Under the pieces are notes generated by a model. It saw only the letters and a list, made by a program, of their open reading frames with translations. It had not been told where the DNA came from and searched no databases. From positions 30,323,456 through 30,387,455 of the forward strand of contig CM049312.1 of NCBI GenBank assembly GCA_026874595.1: a stretch of 64,000 nt of DNA, given 5' to 3'. The DNA comes from Sipunculus nudus (Eukaryota; Annelida; Sipuncula; Golfingiida; Sipunculidae). Every line of letters starts with the position of its first letter. Position 1 is the first letter of the stretch. Below, in pieces: positions 33,870 through 44,209 of the stretch. The translations under genes and the position numbers were made by a program.

Positions 33870-34400
33870 TGCCGGAAATCTTAAGCAGGTTGGTCAGTTC
33901 CGTATATCCGTTTGTCTGTTTGTTTGTCTAGGTCACAATTTTTCAGCAATCGCTTCCAAACTTACACAGTTTATAGACAATCAGAGTCCTAACGTGCTAT
34001 GGTTTTTTGTCAACATCCAAGGTCAAGTTCATAAAAAAACGACGAAATTTTATTTTCGTCTGCTCTCTGGTTCTTGCGTCTCACATGTAGAATTCTACAG
34101 GCCACAGTTTTGCAGGAATCGCTTTGTAACTTACACTTGTCATATATCGTAACGATATCTGGAAGTCCTCCTTTGTGTATTATTCAAATAAGTTCAAGGC
34201 CAAGGTGATCAATACATATCAAAATCTTATTTTCTTTATAACTTTGTTAATATTGGTCCTGTCTTTACAAACTATATGGCTTATTTTCTTTAAAGTTGGC
34301 ATTGCTAATTCATCTGACGAACTTTAAGTCATTTCAGGCAAGCGCGTGCCCTCTCGTCATCTAATTTTTATATCTGCTTGATGTAATGCGTGATATATCT
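33870..34400. repeat. Shortened 320-bp repeat array (unit B)
   Basis: Counterpart of 20190-21110 with an internal deletion joining ATTTTATTTTCGTC to TGCTCTCTGGTTCTTGC at about 34063. The shared word TTCGTC in both parental positions suggests a deletion by repeat slippage or microhomology. Confidence 0.65.
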
Positions 34401-34519
34401 TTGTGTTGCGGTCTGGATAGGAAAATTGCGTTAAATAAGAGTGGTTACAAATCATAACAAGTACAGGTATATGTGACTCACCAATCATTATTACAACCTT
34501 TGCCACTGTTGTTTTGCAG

Positions 34520-34663
34520 GGAGGAATAATGGGAACTTTACTCCCATCTACGATGGTATCCCTGGCTTCAGGTGTTTGGTTTTACGGATGCCCTCTTTCA
34601 TTACATATGCTGCTGACTGCTTCACTGATAATACAGATGGTTTTGCATGCCACTATAAAAATC
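34520..34663 (+). CDS. Lectin-family exon X (unit B copy)
   Basis: Acceptor GTTTTGCAG|GG (34519/34520) and donor AAATC|GTAAGT (34663/34664) bound 144 nt, phase 1 at both ends, open throughout. The product has GNFTPIYDGIPGFRCLVLRM, then ADCFTDNTDGFACHYKN, with an N-x-T site and three cysteines. It is followed at 35758 by the CTLD first-half exon in matching phase. No signal-peptide exon was found upstream within unit B, where the LINE and repeats now lie. Confidence 0.65.
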
Positions 34664-35757
34664 GTAAGTGTGCATTAAATTCAATTATTTGAACTCTCTT
34701 CTGAAACTCTCATATTTTAAATATTCTATGTAGAGTTTATATTACATGAGCAGAAAACTGATTGATGATTAATATCTCATGTCCAAAACTTCACTTCAAC
34801 CTGCGTCTTATTCTTAACTCATGAAACGAGTTAGCAAACTGACAGGCATATGAGCGAGACCTAGCTCTTAAAACTGAGCTTTAATCCTGTCTTAGGAAAA
34901 AGATATTTTTTCTTGGGACTGAGTTATTTATTTATAATGCCACCTTAAACCATCAGCGTATAGGATGTACAGGAATTAATTTTTCATCTCGAGCGCTTGC
35001 GTTGGTATGTCATGCTATCTTATGCTTCCTTATGTTGGAATGGACGTCTGTTGTGTGTACATATTACGTTTTTCTCTATGTCAGAGAGAGTTTATCTAAC
35101 TTAAATTGTTCATGTATGCTTTTTGGTAATTTTACTTTTTTTGGTTAGGGTTAGGATAAGGATTAGGATTCTATAAACTTTAGTTTAGCGAACAGGTATA
35201 ATAACCTGTCGTTATGTCCTATGTCTTCACATATTCAGGGGAAAAAAGAAGTGAGCATTTTTATTGGGTTATAAGGCATATTCTTTTTTAAATAGGACTG
35301 CATGGACAGACAGTTTGTACTTTCCTTATTTTTCTCTTTAAATATTTCCACTATAATATTCCAATTATACATCTCATATTGAGAATAATTAGGATATTGT
35401 ATATGTTAACTATGTTATTTTCCAATTTCGGTGGATTTGTCCCTCGCATTTTCTAGGCAAACATAGCCCAAGAGTTGTGTTATGGTTGATGTTGGACGGT
35501 TTCAAACTCAGAGTATTAATCCCTCCCTGTGCATGTAAATAAAACGACCATAATCTTAATCTAATGTAGAAAAATGGAGCTCAAGGATTTAACATGTAGG
35601 TCTTACAGTTATGTCTATCTATATATATTGGGTGCAGACGTGTTAATTACCGCATGCGTAAGTGATAAAAATAATTTTATATGTGCTCTATACTAGCCAC
35701 CGTATCAACGGGCTTAAAAAACTTTTCCATTCAGTTAAAAATTTATTCTTTGATCAG
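34664..35757. other. Intron of the lectin gene (unit B)
   Basis: Intron-like AT-rich DNA collinear with unit A except for the missing MULE-like insertion. No exon seen. Confidence 0.5.
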
Positions 35758-35979
35758 GTTGTCTGTGCACGGCTCTCATTAAGGAGGGGGGGAAATGCAC
35801 GTGTAAACATACGGAGAAAAACATGAACTGGTTTAGAGCCGCCAAGTTCTGTAAGAAACGGGGCGGACAACTGGCAGGCGTGAAGAAATGGAAACGACCG
35901 GCAAAGCCACAAGGAACGGATGAAGCTGTTTGGTAAGGAGTCGTGCGCAGCAGGTGGTACTTCCGGACAGGTGACAATG
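35758..35979 (+). pseudogene. CTLD first-half exon with a nonsense codon (unit B / left arm)
   Basis: The exon has the same boundaries as 23770-23991 (acceptor TTGATCAG, donor AATG|GTAGGT, 222 nt, phase 1). NMNWFRAAKFCKKRGGQLAG is intact. At 35934-35936 a TAA replaces the TTA (Leu) of unit A, immediately after the conserved Trp of the W-L-G strand, so the domain is cut in the middle. The remainder (GVVRSRWYF) is otherwise well kept, which suggests that the stop is recent. In the linker (GVK.WKRPAKPQGTDE) it is closer to unit A than to the inverted copy at 60373. Confidence 0.75.
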
Positions 35980-36080
35980 GTAGGTGGAAATACATTTACT
36001 TCATTTTACTTAATTCGGTGATCACGCAACAAGTAAAAAAAAAAAATTATTACTATATATTACTTTTTTCTGGCTATTAG

Positions 36081-36245
36081 GAAATAATCCTGTACTGAGA
36101 GACAACTGGGCGAAGGGCATCGAGGAAGACATTGAGGAGCGGTGTGGTACAGCTGTACAGGTAGAGGACGGGATTCGTTGGAAACCAGCAAGATGTAATG
36201 AATCTCTGCCGATCATCTGCGTGGGAGATAGATGCACGACCGCAG
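36081..36245 (+). CDS. CTLD second-half exon (left arm)
   Basis: Acceptor GGCTATTAG (36080/36081) and donor ACCGCAG|GTGATA (36245/36246) bound 165 nt in phase 1. The product has LRDNW, EERCGTAVQVEDGIRWKPARC and LPIICV, the typical end of a CTLD: the third and fourth conserved cysteines with the hydrophobic I-C end. The calcium and sugar motifs (EPN/QPD and WND) are missing; DNW and RWKP stand in their places. Calcium-dependent sugar binding is therefore unlikely. The exon is intact and identical in the right arm, but its upstream partner carries a stop. Confidence 0.75.
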
Positions 36246-37142
36246 GTGATATAGAGCTTTACGATATATAACATAATGAATGTTTGAATTAACAAACTAA
36301 TTCCATAGAGCTTCTTTTATAATGATAGATTACATAAAAAATGCACTTGTTTGAAATTACAAATCAGTTCCATGGTATTGTGTTTTTTTTCTTACCAGTG
36401 TAATGGCTATAGTATATGATAGGCCTGTAGTTTGCCATATGTTATATATTTGGTTTTTATAGTAATTTAAAAATTTTGACATTATTTTGTTATGTTTAAA
36501 CATTATATGTTTAAACAAGCAAGATTCGATCGTTTGGCTCCTATTTTGTCTTTGTTTTAATTTTCTAAACAAATAAGTGAATGGAAATTGTTAAGCCTTA
36601 TTTTGCCTTTACATTTTTTAACCAATGATTAATCTGTGACATTCAGTGCGTAATCTCACTCTGATAACAACATTATTTTACGATGCTGAATACATGACTT
36701 TATGATCCAATACCGGAATTATATATGTTGATATAGAAAATAAATTACTTTTAATAGCTCCATGAAGGCTAAAAAATTGTACTGTTACATTATATGCATG
36801 GTGTATGTTATATAACACTCCTGTGATATTTCCTGCGTGTTTTTTTCATGAAATATGGTAATAAACAGTGGTTTACATATATAACAGTTTACGCTCACTT
36901 GCATGGCATGTTTAACGCATATACATAGTTTAGTTTAAACCTTTTGATTAAAAAAAAAAAAAAAACAGGCATGTGAATGTACTAATTTACCTGAAGTATT
37001 CTTGAAGCAGTAATTAAACGCATCATTTATATAAGCCGTAAATAACCAGTGTATATTTTAAAAATTCGTGTCTGCATCTGGATCTTTTTAAGTGAAGATT
37101 ATTCTTTTTGCTACATACTCTTTTTGAGTTTTTATTTTTCAG
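36246..37142. other. Intron-like DNA between lectin exons (left arm)
   Basis: AT-rich, no gene recognised. It includes a 16-A run at about 36950-36966 that is shorter or interrupted in the right arm. Confidence 0.4.
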
Positions 37143-37207
37143 CGCTCTGGAGTGGGTCTTTGTTGTTTGCTCGCCTCACCAGGAGGCGCTTTATTCAAGA
37201 TGTTTAA
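37143..37207 (+). CDS. Possible terminal exon of the lectin gene (left arm)
   Basis: A pyrimidine-rich acceptor (GAGTTTTTATTTTTCAG, ending 37142) is followed by a phase-1 frame of 21 codons (LWSGSLLFARLTRRRF...) that closes with TAA at 37205-37207. It fits the phase-1 donor of the preceding CTLD exon and would give a short basic tail. The following DNA is AT-rich with AATAAT-like words that could act in polyadenylation. The same layout is present in the right arm. The peptide itself has no recognisable domain, so this call rests on splice signal, phase and position only. Confidence 0.4.
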
Positions 37208-37384
37208 TGCGCAGAAAGATTACTTGGTTGTGGCAGATTATACCTTCCATGGAACACCTGCATAAATAATATAATATATTTATTTCAGAGCAATTCACAA
37301 CCAATGTGAATTATATGATCTTTTTTCTGTTCTTTTTAGCTGTTACTCCCGCTATATCTATCTAGCAAATGCAAATATCGGGTT

Positions 37385-37705
37385 TTCCACCTGTAAAGCC
37401 TGGACAGCTGAACGGTGAAATGCTTGGCCTTCTCCGCTGGCGACCCGGGTTCGATCACCGGTGTGGCTATGAGAGTGGGTTGTAGTTGCCCGTCCAAGGT
37501 CGGTGGTTTTCTCCGGGTCCTCCGGTTTCCTCCAACCTTACCGACTACCGAGCGCCAACATCCGAGGTTTTCTCCGGGTCCTCCGGTTACCTCCAACCTT
37601 ACCAACTACCGAGCGCCAACATCCGGGCCATGGAGAGTGCCTCGTATTAGTTATATTAACTAGTAGTACAATCCATGTAAAATAAATAAAGTTTATATTA
37701 AATAA
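37385..37705 (+). repeat. tRNA-derived SINE with conserved 'TTTCTCCGGGT' core (SINE 1)
   Basis: A-box-like CAGCTGAACGG at 37405 and B-box-like GGTTCGATCAC at 37448-37458 form a tRNA-type head. The body has GTTGCCCGTCCAAGGTCGG and GGTTTTCTCCGGGTCCTCCGG. That core recurs in several SINE families of marine invertebrates (Nin- or Meta-type conserved domains, from memory). A 61-bp stretch of the core is duplicated in tandem (37505 and 37566). The tail is AT-rich and ends near AAATAAATAAAG. The mirrored copy is at 58661-58981. Confidence 0.7.
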
Positions 37706-38186
37706 TAGGAATTATGAGGACCATTAATTTGCCTGTATTTATGAGCAATTATTTAAGATTTATTTATTCGTCTGCGATTTTGCATCATTGTTTGCTATCG
37801 TTAATTTCTCAATGGGTGCAAGTTATTTCGTGCTTAACATGAATATAATATAAATGTTTGATCTTTAATATTCATATGCTTATTTTTTTTTGACAGTCGT
37901 CATAAAATGAACAATCAGCAGTCTCATTATAAATCATAAAATGCTTATCTGCAGATGATGCTGCATATAGGGGCGTCAATACAGGTGGGGGGGGGGGGGG
38001 GTATAGGGGGAAGGGAGTATATATCCCCCCACCCACTTTTTAGCAAGGGCGATGGTCATTGTAAATATCCTCTGATATCCAAGCTTCATGTCAGAAAACA
38101 ATAATCATAAAAAGAAACTTGCGTTTTAAGTGGGTCTGACATGTTTTGCAACTTGCTCTTCAACGGCGGGAATTCATGTCACAAAA
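37706..38186. other. Unassigned AT-rich DNA with poly-G tract (left arm)
   Basis: No gene. It includes a long G run (37986-38001) that is reduced to short C runs in the right arm (about 58364-58371), one of the clearest length differences between the arms. Confidence 0.4.
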
Positions 38187-38277
38187 TACGCTCCCATGGC
38201 AGCGGAAATCTTGTGCTTCCAAAGAAGCAACTATATTGGAAGTAGGCGTATGGTTAAAGCGCTGTGTAAAGAGCGTA
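38187..38277. mobile_element. 91-bp MITE, deletion derivative of the MULE-like element (left arm)
   Basis: The element starts TACGCTCCCATGGCAGCGG and ends CGCTGTGTAAAGAGCGTA. It is flanked by GTCACAAAA on both sides (38178-38186, 38278-38286), a 9-bp target duplication. Inverted, its two halves match the first 45 or so and last 46 or so bases of the 1027-bp element at 22083-23109. It therefore arose by loss of the whole interior. The frame of 86 codons read across it (38130-38390) has no support. Confidence 0.85.
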
Positions 38278-38286
38278 GTCACAAAA

Positions 38287-39159
38287 CTGCAGAAATTGTC
38301 GGCTGTGTGAACATACAAGAGGTCACAGAGGTTACGGTGCGATTGCGGGCTTGTACATGCGAATATAGACATGAGGGACTTCCTATTTAATAAGGACATG
38401 TGACAAATGTATTCAATAGCGCCCAAGAAAGTCCTGAATATTATAGAGAACATAAGATATGCGCAGAAAACAATTGAGTAATGACGATCTCCGTCTAGAC
38501 CAGACGCAGTCATAGATTCCGCAGTTTGTGGCACCGTGAAAGTTTATTCGCACGACAAAGAGAAGAAATTGACTAAATTCACTTGAACTAAGTTTAAGTT
38601 GTCACGTTTTCATATGTCATAAACATTTTTAAGTTTTGGACTTGAACAAATCTGTGAGGGTCGGAAGTAACAGTTCCAGTCAAACTCTTTCATCTGTAAA
38701 CAGATATTCCATTGTAATTGAAGCCGGACTTGCGGTCAATGATTATAATTAAAATTTTGACTCGTATGTTTCTTCATTGAACATTACAAAAAATTAAACA
38801 AACTCATACAGTTTTCGAGGCACCACGGGTTACTCGTCAAGTCGGAGTCAATACCCTCTCAGAGAGTCTGGCGGTTCCATAAGATATTTAAATATATATG
38901 AATAGTATTCTGAATACATTTTACATTTATTTCTCTTCTCATTCTTGTCAAAACGGCGGTCATCAGTGTTAGTAACTGATTTGGCCAACAAAAGATGGTG
39001 ATACATTCCCCTCAGTCCAAGGACAGTGGCTTCAATTCAGTGGCGGGTTTCCATACTGACTGACTGAAAGTGAAGGGGGCGCTCGAGCCCGTGCAGCCAG
39101 CACTGGCTCCCTTGCAACGACAAAGTTTGATAATTCAGTCTATATCCAGTCAGATACTA
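38287..39159. other. Unassigned DNA (left arm)
   Basis: No gene or recognised repeat. The minus-strand 124-codon frame (38160-38534) runs across the MITE and target duplication, so I do not believe it. Mirrored at 57205-58078. Confidence 0.35.
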
Positions 39160-39360
39160 AGTATTTAAGGCGAAAATAGAAGATACTGATAGAGTTGAAG
39201 ATCATAGACAGATAGGTGGAGGAACCCGGACAACCCAGAGAGAACCACCGACCTTTGACGGGCAACTACAGCACATTCTCATGGCAGCACCATGGATCAA
39301 ACCAGTGTCGCCAGCGTAGAATGCCGGGTGTTTTACCGCTCAGCTGTTAAGGCCCCGGGT
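39160..39360 (-). repeat. tRNA-derived SINE, second subfamily (SINE 2, left arm)
   Basis: On the minus strand CAGCTGAGCGG (A box) and GGTTCGATCC (B box) are about 43 nt apart, followed by GTTGCCCGTCAAAGGTCGG and GGGTTGTCCGGGTTCCTCC. It is related to SINE 1 but clearly distinct in head and tail. Mirrored at 57005-57205. Confidence 0.65.
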
Positions 39361-40248
39361 TTCCATACAGTCAGTATAAAAATCGTATCTTTGAATTAAA
39401 AAGATTATTATTGACTACAATCTTTTTCTGCTAATTATTAGTCGAGCTAACCATTATATGCAGGAATATCAAACAATTTAGTTGATTAAAATGGTTTTTG
39501 ATTGATTTACGGTGGTTTTATGTTGATTTTGGTTGTTTTCAATTGTTTTCTGTGAATAGTCCGACTACCGAAATACGATACGATTGGGTATAATCTGTTG
39601 TTTCTCAAACATGCAAGTTACATGCATCAAATATAAGAAATACATTCAGTGCCGGATTAACCTAGTAGCAAAAGTAGCGAATGCTACAGGCCCCGTGGGT
39701 TCGCAGGCCCCGAGCTATAGATGCTTGCAACCTCGAGGTACACGGGAATGACACACACACTCGCACACAAATATATATATTTATATATATATATATATTA
39801 TAACCTCGGTACATAACTTTTTGAAAATTTATGGGTAAATGTCAAGGGTCCACTCCACAAAATTGTTGTGTGGAGAAATTGTAACTGTTAAATTCAATCA
39901 GAGCTACCATCCAACTAATTGTGATCTGCTCAATCCATGAAAATTAACTTTAAACTTTATTTCAAATTTTAAAATTCAAATTTTAAATTTAAAAGTTTTA
40001 AATATAAAAAGGCATATAATTTTAAAACCTTACTCCTATTTGAGATATACAGAGGCAGGAATAGTCCTCATTATCAATTTGATGAGGGAAATGATTTAAA
40101 AATGTAATTTTTGTAATTCAGCATTTTTCAAGCCTGCAAATTTACAATTTTAAGCTATTTTAATTAATTATAAATAAGTGATTTTTTTTTGTTTAAAATA
40201 TAGGTATACACCATCTTCTGCAGCCGAGTATACATTCCATATGAACAG
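39361..40248. other. AT-rich DNA with transposon-end-like sequence and TA repeat (left arm)
   Basis: CAGTGCCGGATTAACC at about 39649 resembles the end of an hAT-type element, but no partner end or 8-bp duplication was found. A TA run lies at about 39770-39798. Low-complexity AAATTTTAAA words fill 39955-40015. No gene. Confidence 0.35.
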
Positions 40249-41079
40249 TGTTACGGAACCCAACAACCACAGATCACGTAGTCATGACGAGCATAAATCT
40301 TGTTATGGAGATAAAAAACAATGAGATTCTTCAACACTAGGCAGCTCGAAATGTCTAGAGGAATGAATAAATAAGTCAGTGATTTTTTGTTAACAAATAA
40401 CTATAATTTATTCTTTAAACAATCCTAACATTGCTTTTAACTAAATCGATACAATTAAACAGTATAACAACAGTATGACAGTAAATCAATACAATTACAC
40501 AATATAATAAATAAAGTGTACAGACCTGAATACCACCACTGTCATAGCGAAAACAAGTCATTAAAAACGTATAATCCAGATGACTAGTTCTCATAAATCT
40601 CCTCAAAGAATATTAGTCCAATTCAATCACAAAATCAATCTGTTGTAATCCAAAAGTGAAGTTCTTGTAATAATCCCGAAAGCAAACTGAAGACAGGCCG
40701 CACTAAATCTGCATAGAGTTGGTAGAATCCTTGACACTTCTTCAAATATTGGATAGGTCCAAAACTTACATATACTCTGCCGTGTCCGCTTGAATTTTTT
40801 TTTTCTCCCCTCGGCTCTAAAACACACCCCTATCTATAACCTTCCATCCAAAAATTCTAGAATACACACGCCCAAAGAGCATTACAAGACACGCGCTCAT
40901 AGAGCGCGACCAGCCTAAAAAGTTCCAGACTAGCATGAGTCTTGTTTCTACACGTCGGACCCCGCACTCTGGCCGGTCCGGCTCGCGATGCTGCCATAGC
41001 AAGCTATGCGTGCCTCCCGAACCAAATGTCAACAACACATGGAACACCCCTGCGCACAATTATACAGACATCTGTAACA
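40249..41079 (-). repeat. 3' LTR (left arm element)
   Basis: An 831-bp LTR with TGTTAC/GTAACA ends. It is preceded on the minus strand by a polypurine tract (41080-41090, AGGAGGGGGAG when read in sense). Its U3 is very different from that of the 5' LTR of the same element, while the R-U5 part is similar. Confidence 0.85.
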
Positions 41080-41169
41080 CTCCCCCTCCTGTAAGAAAAA
41101 GAAACTTTCTTTTTGCGATCACAATCACTAAATTGTTACAATATTAAAAAAAAATCATCTTATTTACAA

Positions 41170-42517
41170 CATTACACATACATCTCGTTTACAACATTTC
41201 GTAAACATCTCGATAAGCAATCAGCAAGTATATTGTCTTTCCCTTAAATGTGTCTGATTTCAAGATTGTAATCCTATAAAAACAAATCTCATCTCAACAA
41301 TCTCTGATTTTTACACTTTGACTTACTCATTAACGTGAGGGGATTGTGATCACTGAAGACAATGATAGGCTTGACTGATGAAGTAACATAAACTTCAAAA
41401 TGTTACAATGCCAAAATCAAAGCAAAACATTCTTTTTCAATAGTGATTTTTTTTTCCGGTTTGCATTAAACTTTCTTGAAAAATAACAAATTGGATGATC
41501 TATGCTATCACTGCCTTCTTGTAACAACACAGCACCAGCAGCAGTATCACTAGCATCTATAGCTAACTTAAAAGGTACAGAAAAGTCTGGAACTACCAAA
41601 ACTGGTGGATTTTCCGGAATTGCTTTCAAATTCTGAATTCCATTATCACACTGAAAATTCCATACAAACTTTTGTTTCTTCTTGAACAAATTGGCTAAAA
41701 GTTCAGCAACAGCAGAAAAAGTTGGACAAAACTTCCTGTAGTATCCAACCATACCAGGAAAACGCATTATTTGCTTTTTGTTTTCTGGTCTAGGAAAGGC
41801 AGAAATAACATTAATTTTAGCATTGTCAGGTTTTACTTGACCCTGTCCTACAATATGACCCAAAAGTGTTACTTGTGCATGACAAAACTCAGATTTAACT
41901 AAGTTGATGGTCAGACATGCTTCGCTGAGTCTTTCGAAGAGGTCGCAAAAGATTTGCAGATGTTTCTCGTAGGTGTCGCTTTAGACGCCGAGGTCATCAG
42001 AATATGCGTCGCAGCCCTGAATGTCGTTGACAACCATATGGATGAGCCGCTTGAACGTGGCTGGAGAGTTCTTCATGCCAAACGGCCTAACTTTATACGG
42101 TTACAGTCCCTGCGGCGTCACAAATGCGTAATCTTTCGCTCGTTCTGTCGGCGGAACTTGCCAGAATCGTTTTAGCAAGTCAAACTTGGAGACATATCTG
42201 GAGCTACCGATTCTATCAATACAATCATCGATCCTCGGAATCGGGAACGTGTCAGTCTTGGTGACAGAGTTCATTTTTCGACAATCTGTGCACATACGAT
42301 AACGTCCATCAGGTTTTGGCACGAGAATACATGGGGAACTCCAGTTACTGTTACTAGGTTTAAGAAAATTATTGTCAAGCAAATATTGAATCTCATCTTG
42401 TAGATACTTTTGCTTTTCTGGATTCAGTTTATAAGGATGCTGCTTGACTGTGCTTGCCTCGCCAACATCGACGTCATGACACACCATGTTAGTTCGCGTT
42501 GGAATGTCACTAAACAA
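41170..42517 (-). pseudogene. Reverse transcriptase-RNase H region (left arm element)
   Basis: The 42101-42517 frame carries SSPCILVPKPDG, DCRKMNSVT and SKFDLLKRFWQVP (first catalytic Asp). Beyond a stop it continues in pieces with RPFGMKNSPATF and YSDD (second and third Asp). The 41417-41863 frame has GHIVGQG, the connection region and the RNase H start (AIDASDTAAGAVL). A frameshift in an A-run precedes the EKECFALILA motif, and DHNPLTLM with ADCLSR ends the domain near 41230. The stop after TPQGL and the frameshift are shared with the right arm. Confidence 0.8.
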
Positions 42518-42553
42518 ATGTTCATAATTCCGCAGTTGTTTCTTGAGGTCTTG

Positions 42554-44129
42554 TTATTGTTGTGCGGTAAGGTGTGACAGTTTGACATCCAGGTTGTTAA
42601 GCACGTCGGAGTTTTTAAGTGGTACTGTTCCAGACTGAATGTCTACATAACACTTACAATCAGTATCTGCTTTAACTGGGTCAGGGTCAGTTTTTACACA
42701 ATTAACAGAAGTAACATTTTGTACAACATCTGATGTGCTATTTCTGTCATAATGTGGTTTCAACATGTTAACATGGCACAGTTGTTTCTTCTTACGTCTA
42801 TCTGATGTCAACAGTATGTAATTTAAATCACTGACTTTCTTGTCAACGATGTAAGGACCAAAATGCCTAGCTTGCAGAGGTCTGCCAGGGAAGGGAAGTA
42901 AGGCAAAGAATTTTTCACCAGGCCCAAACGTCCTACTTACAGTGTGCTTGTCATACTTTGTTTTCATTTTACTTTGTGCAGATTTTAGATTTGACTTCGC
43001 AATCTAACAGAGCAAAGTATAATCTGAGACATACTGCAGTAAACTAAGAGAATCAGGATTTTCACACAAGAGTTGTTTTTCTTTCAAGCAGTTTCAATGG
43101 ACTTCGAACGGAGTGTCCACATAACTAGTTCAAAGGGACTGAAACCCAAGGACTCTTGAAAGGATTCTCTGACAGCAAACAGTAATAGGTGGATTCCTTC
43201 ATCCCAGTCTTTCTGTGTGTCATAGCAATAAGTCCTGATCATGTTTTTTTATTTCTGGTTAAAACGCTCGAGGGCACCCTGACTTTCAGGATGGTATGGC
43301 GAAGAGCTGTACTGTTTTATACCTAGCTCAAGCATAACTTGTTGGAATAAGCCAGACCTAAAATTAGACCCTTGGTCAGACTGGACGGATTTTGGTAATC
43401 CAAAAGTTGTAAAAAACTTGGTCAGAGCTTTGACAACCCTTTTGGCATTGATTTTGCGCAATGGTATTGCCTCAGGGAACCAGGTAGATGCGCACATAAT
43501 TGTCAGCAAGTATTCATGTCCAGATTTTGTTTTGGGCAGTGGTCCAACATAATCAACAATTATCCTACAGAATGGTTCATCAAAAGCAGGAATAGGCCTA
43601 AGTCAGGCCTTAAGAGGATTCTGATTGTACTTGCCTACCATCTAATATGTATGGCATGATTAACAATAGAAGTGTGTACTAACTTTCTGATAAGTTTTAT
43701 ACCTAAATGGCCAGACAAAGGAGCCTCATGTCCCATGCTTAGAACATCACTGCGAAAGATTTTGGGCGTTATTATTTGATATTTGACGGCCCACTCATCA
43801 TCAGCTCATACATCAGGTGGTCGCCATTTACGCATAAGCACTCCATTTTTGACATAGGAACAAACTATGTTCTGTGACAGTTCTTCTTTAGAAACTACTT
43901 ACCTGCGAAACAAACATGAAATATCAGGGTCCTTATGCTGTTCCGCAATATGTTCTGACCTTGAGAATGCTGCATCCTGTAAGGGCGAGTCGTTAGACGA
44001 GTCACTAGTGACTCCAAGAGTGTTATTATCTGAACCATTATCATCATGTGTGTTTTTAGGCCATACATCTAGCACATGAAGGATACAAACCAGGAATTCC
44101 CTGACTTTACGGATCAGTGTCCTGATCAA
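42554..44129 (-). pseudogene. Integrase region (left arm element)
   Basis: From upstream to downstream: an H2C2-type zinc region with GHEAPLSGHLG (about 43700-43760), whose Cys half is shortened by a deletion; the core with VDYVGPLP, QSDQGSNF and SPYHPESQGALERF, where the second Asp and the Glu are 35 residues apart (D,D35E); and the C-terminal part (42554-42967, HFGPYIVDKKVSDLNYIL, HVNMLKPH). Stops and frameshifts separate the three. It lies before the reverse transcriptase. Confidence 0.8.
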
Positions 44130-44209
44130 GTGACAGTTTTTCTGTCACTATTGGTACAGGCTCTTCTTTGTCATCTGCAACATCATTGCTTAGTAGCAAC
44201 TGAATTCCC

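Larger units (their letters stand above)
24167..36030. repeat. Tandem segmental duplication, unit B
   Basis: Collinear with unit A (9604 onward). Private differences are a replaced block at 24767-25064, a threefold 51-bp repeat at 26901-27054, retention of the LINE 3' end (29530-30105), absence of the MULE-like insertion, and a deletion in the 320-bp repeats. Near 36030 the affinity changes: sequence to the right is almost identical to the inverted right arm and not to unit A. Confidence 0.8.

Noticed and set aside
38130-38534. Frames of 86 and 124 codons (and mirrors at 57831-58235)
   Set aside because: They run through the 91-bp MITE and its target duplication, so they are chance frames. 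Identity between the arms only reflects the palindrome.
39649-39740. hAT transposon from the CAGTGCCGGATTAA end-like sequence
   Set aside because: Only one possible terminus was found, without a partner or an 8-bp target duplication.
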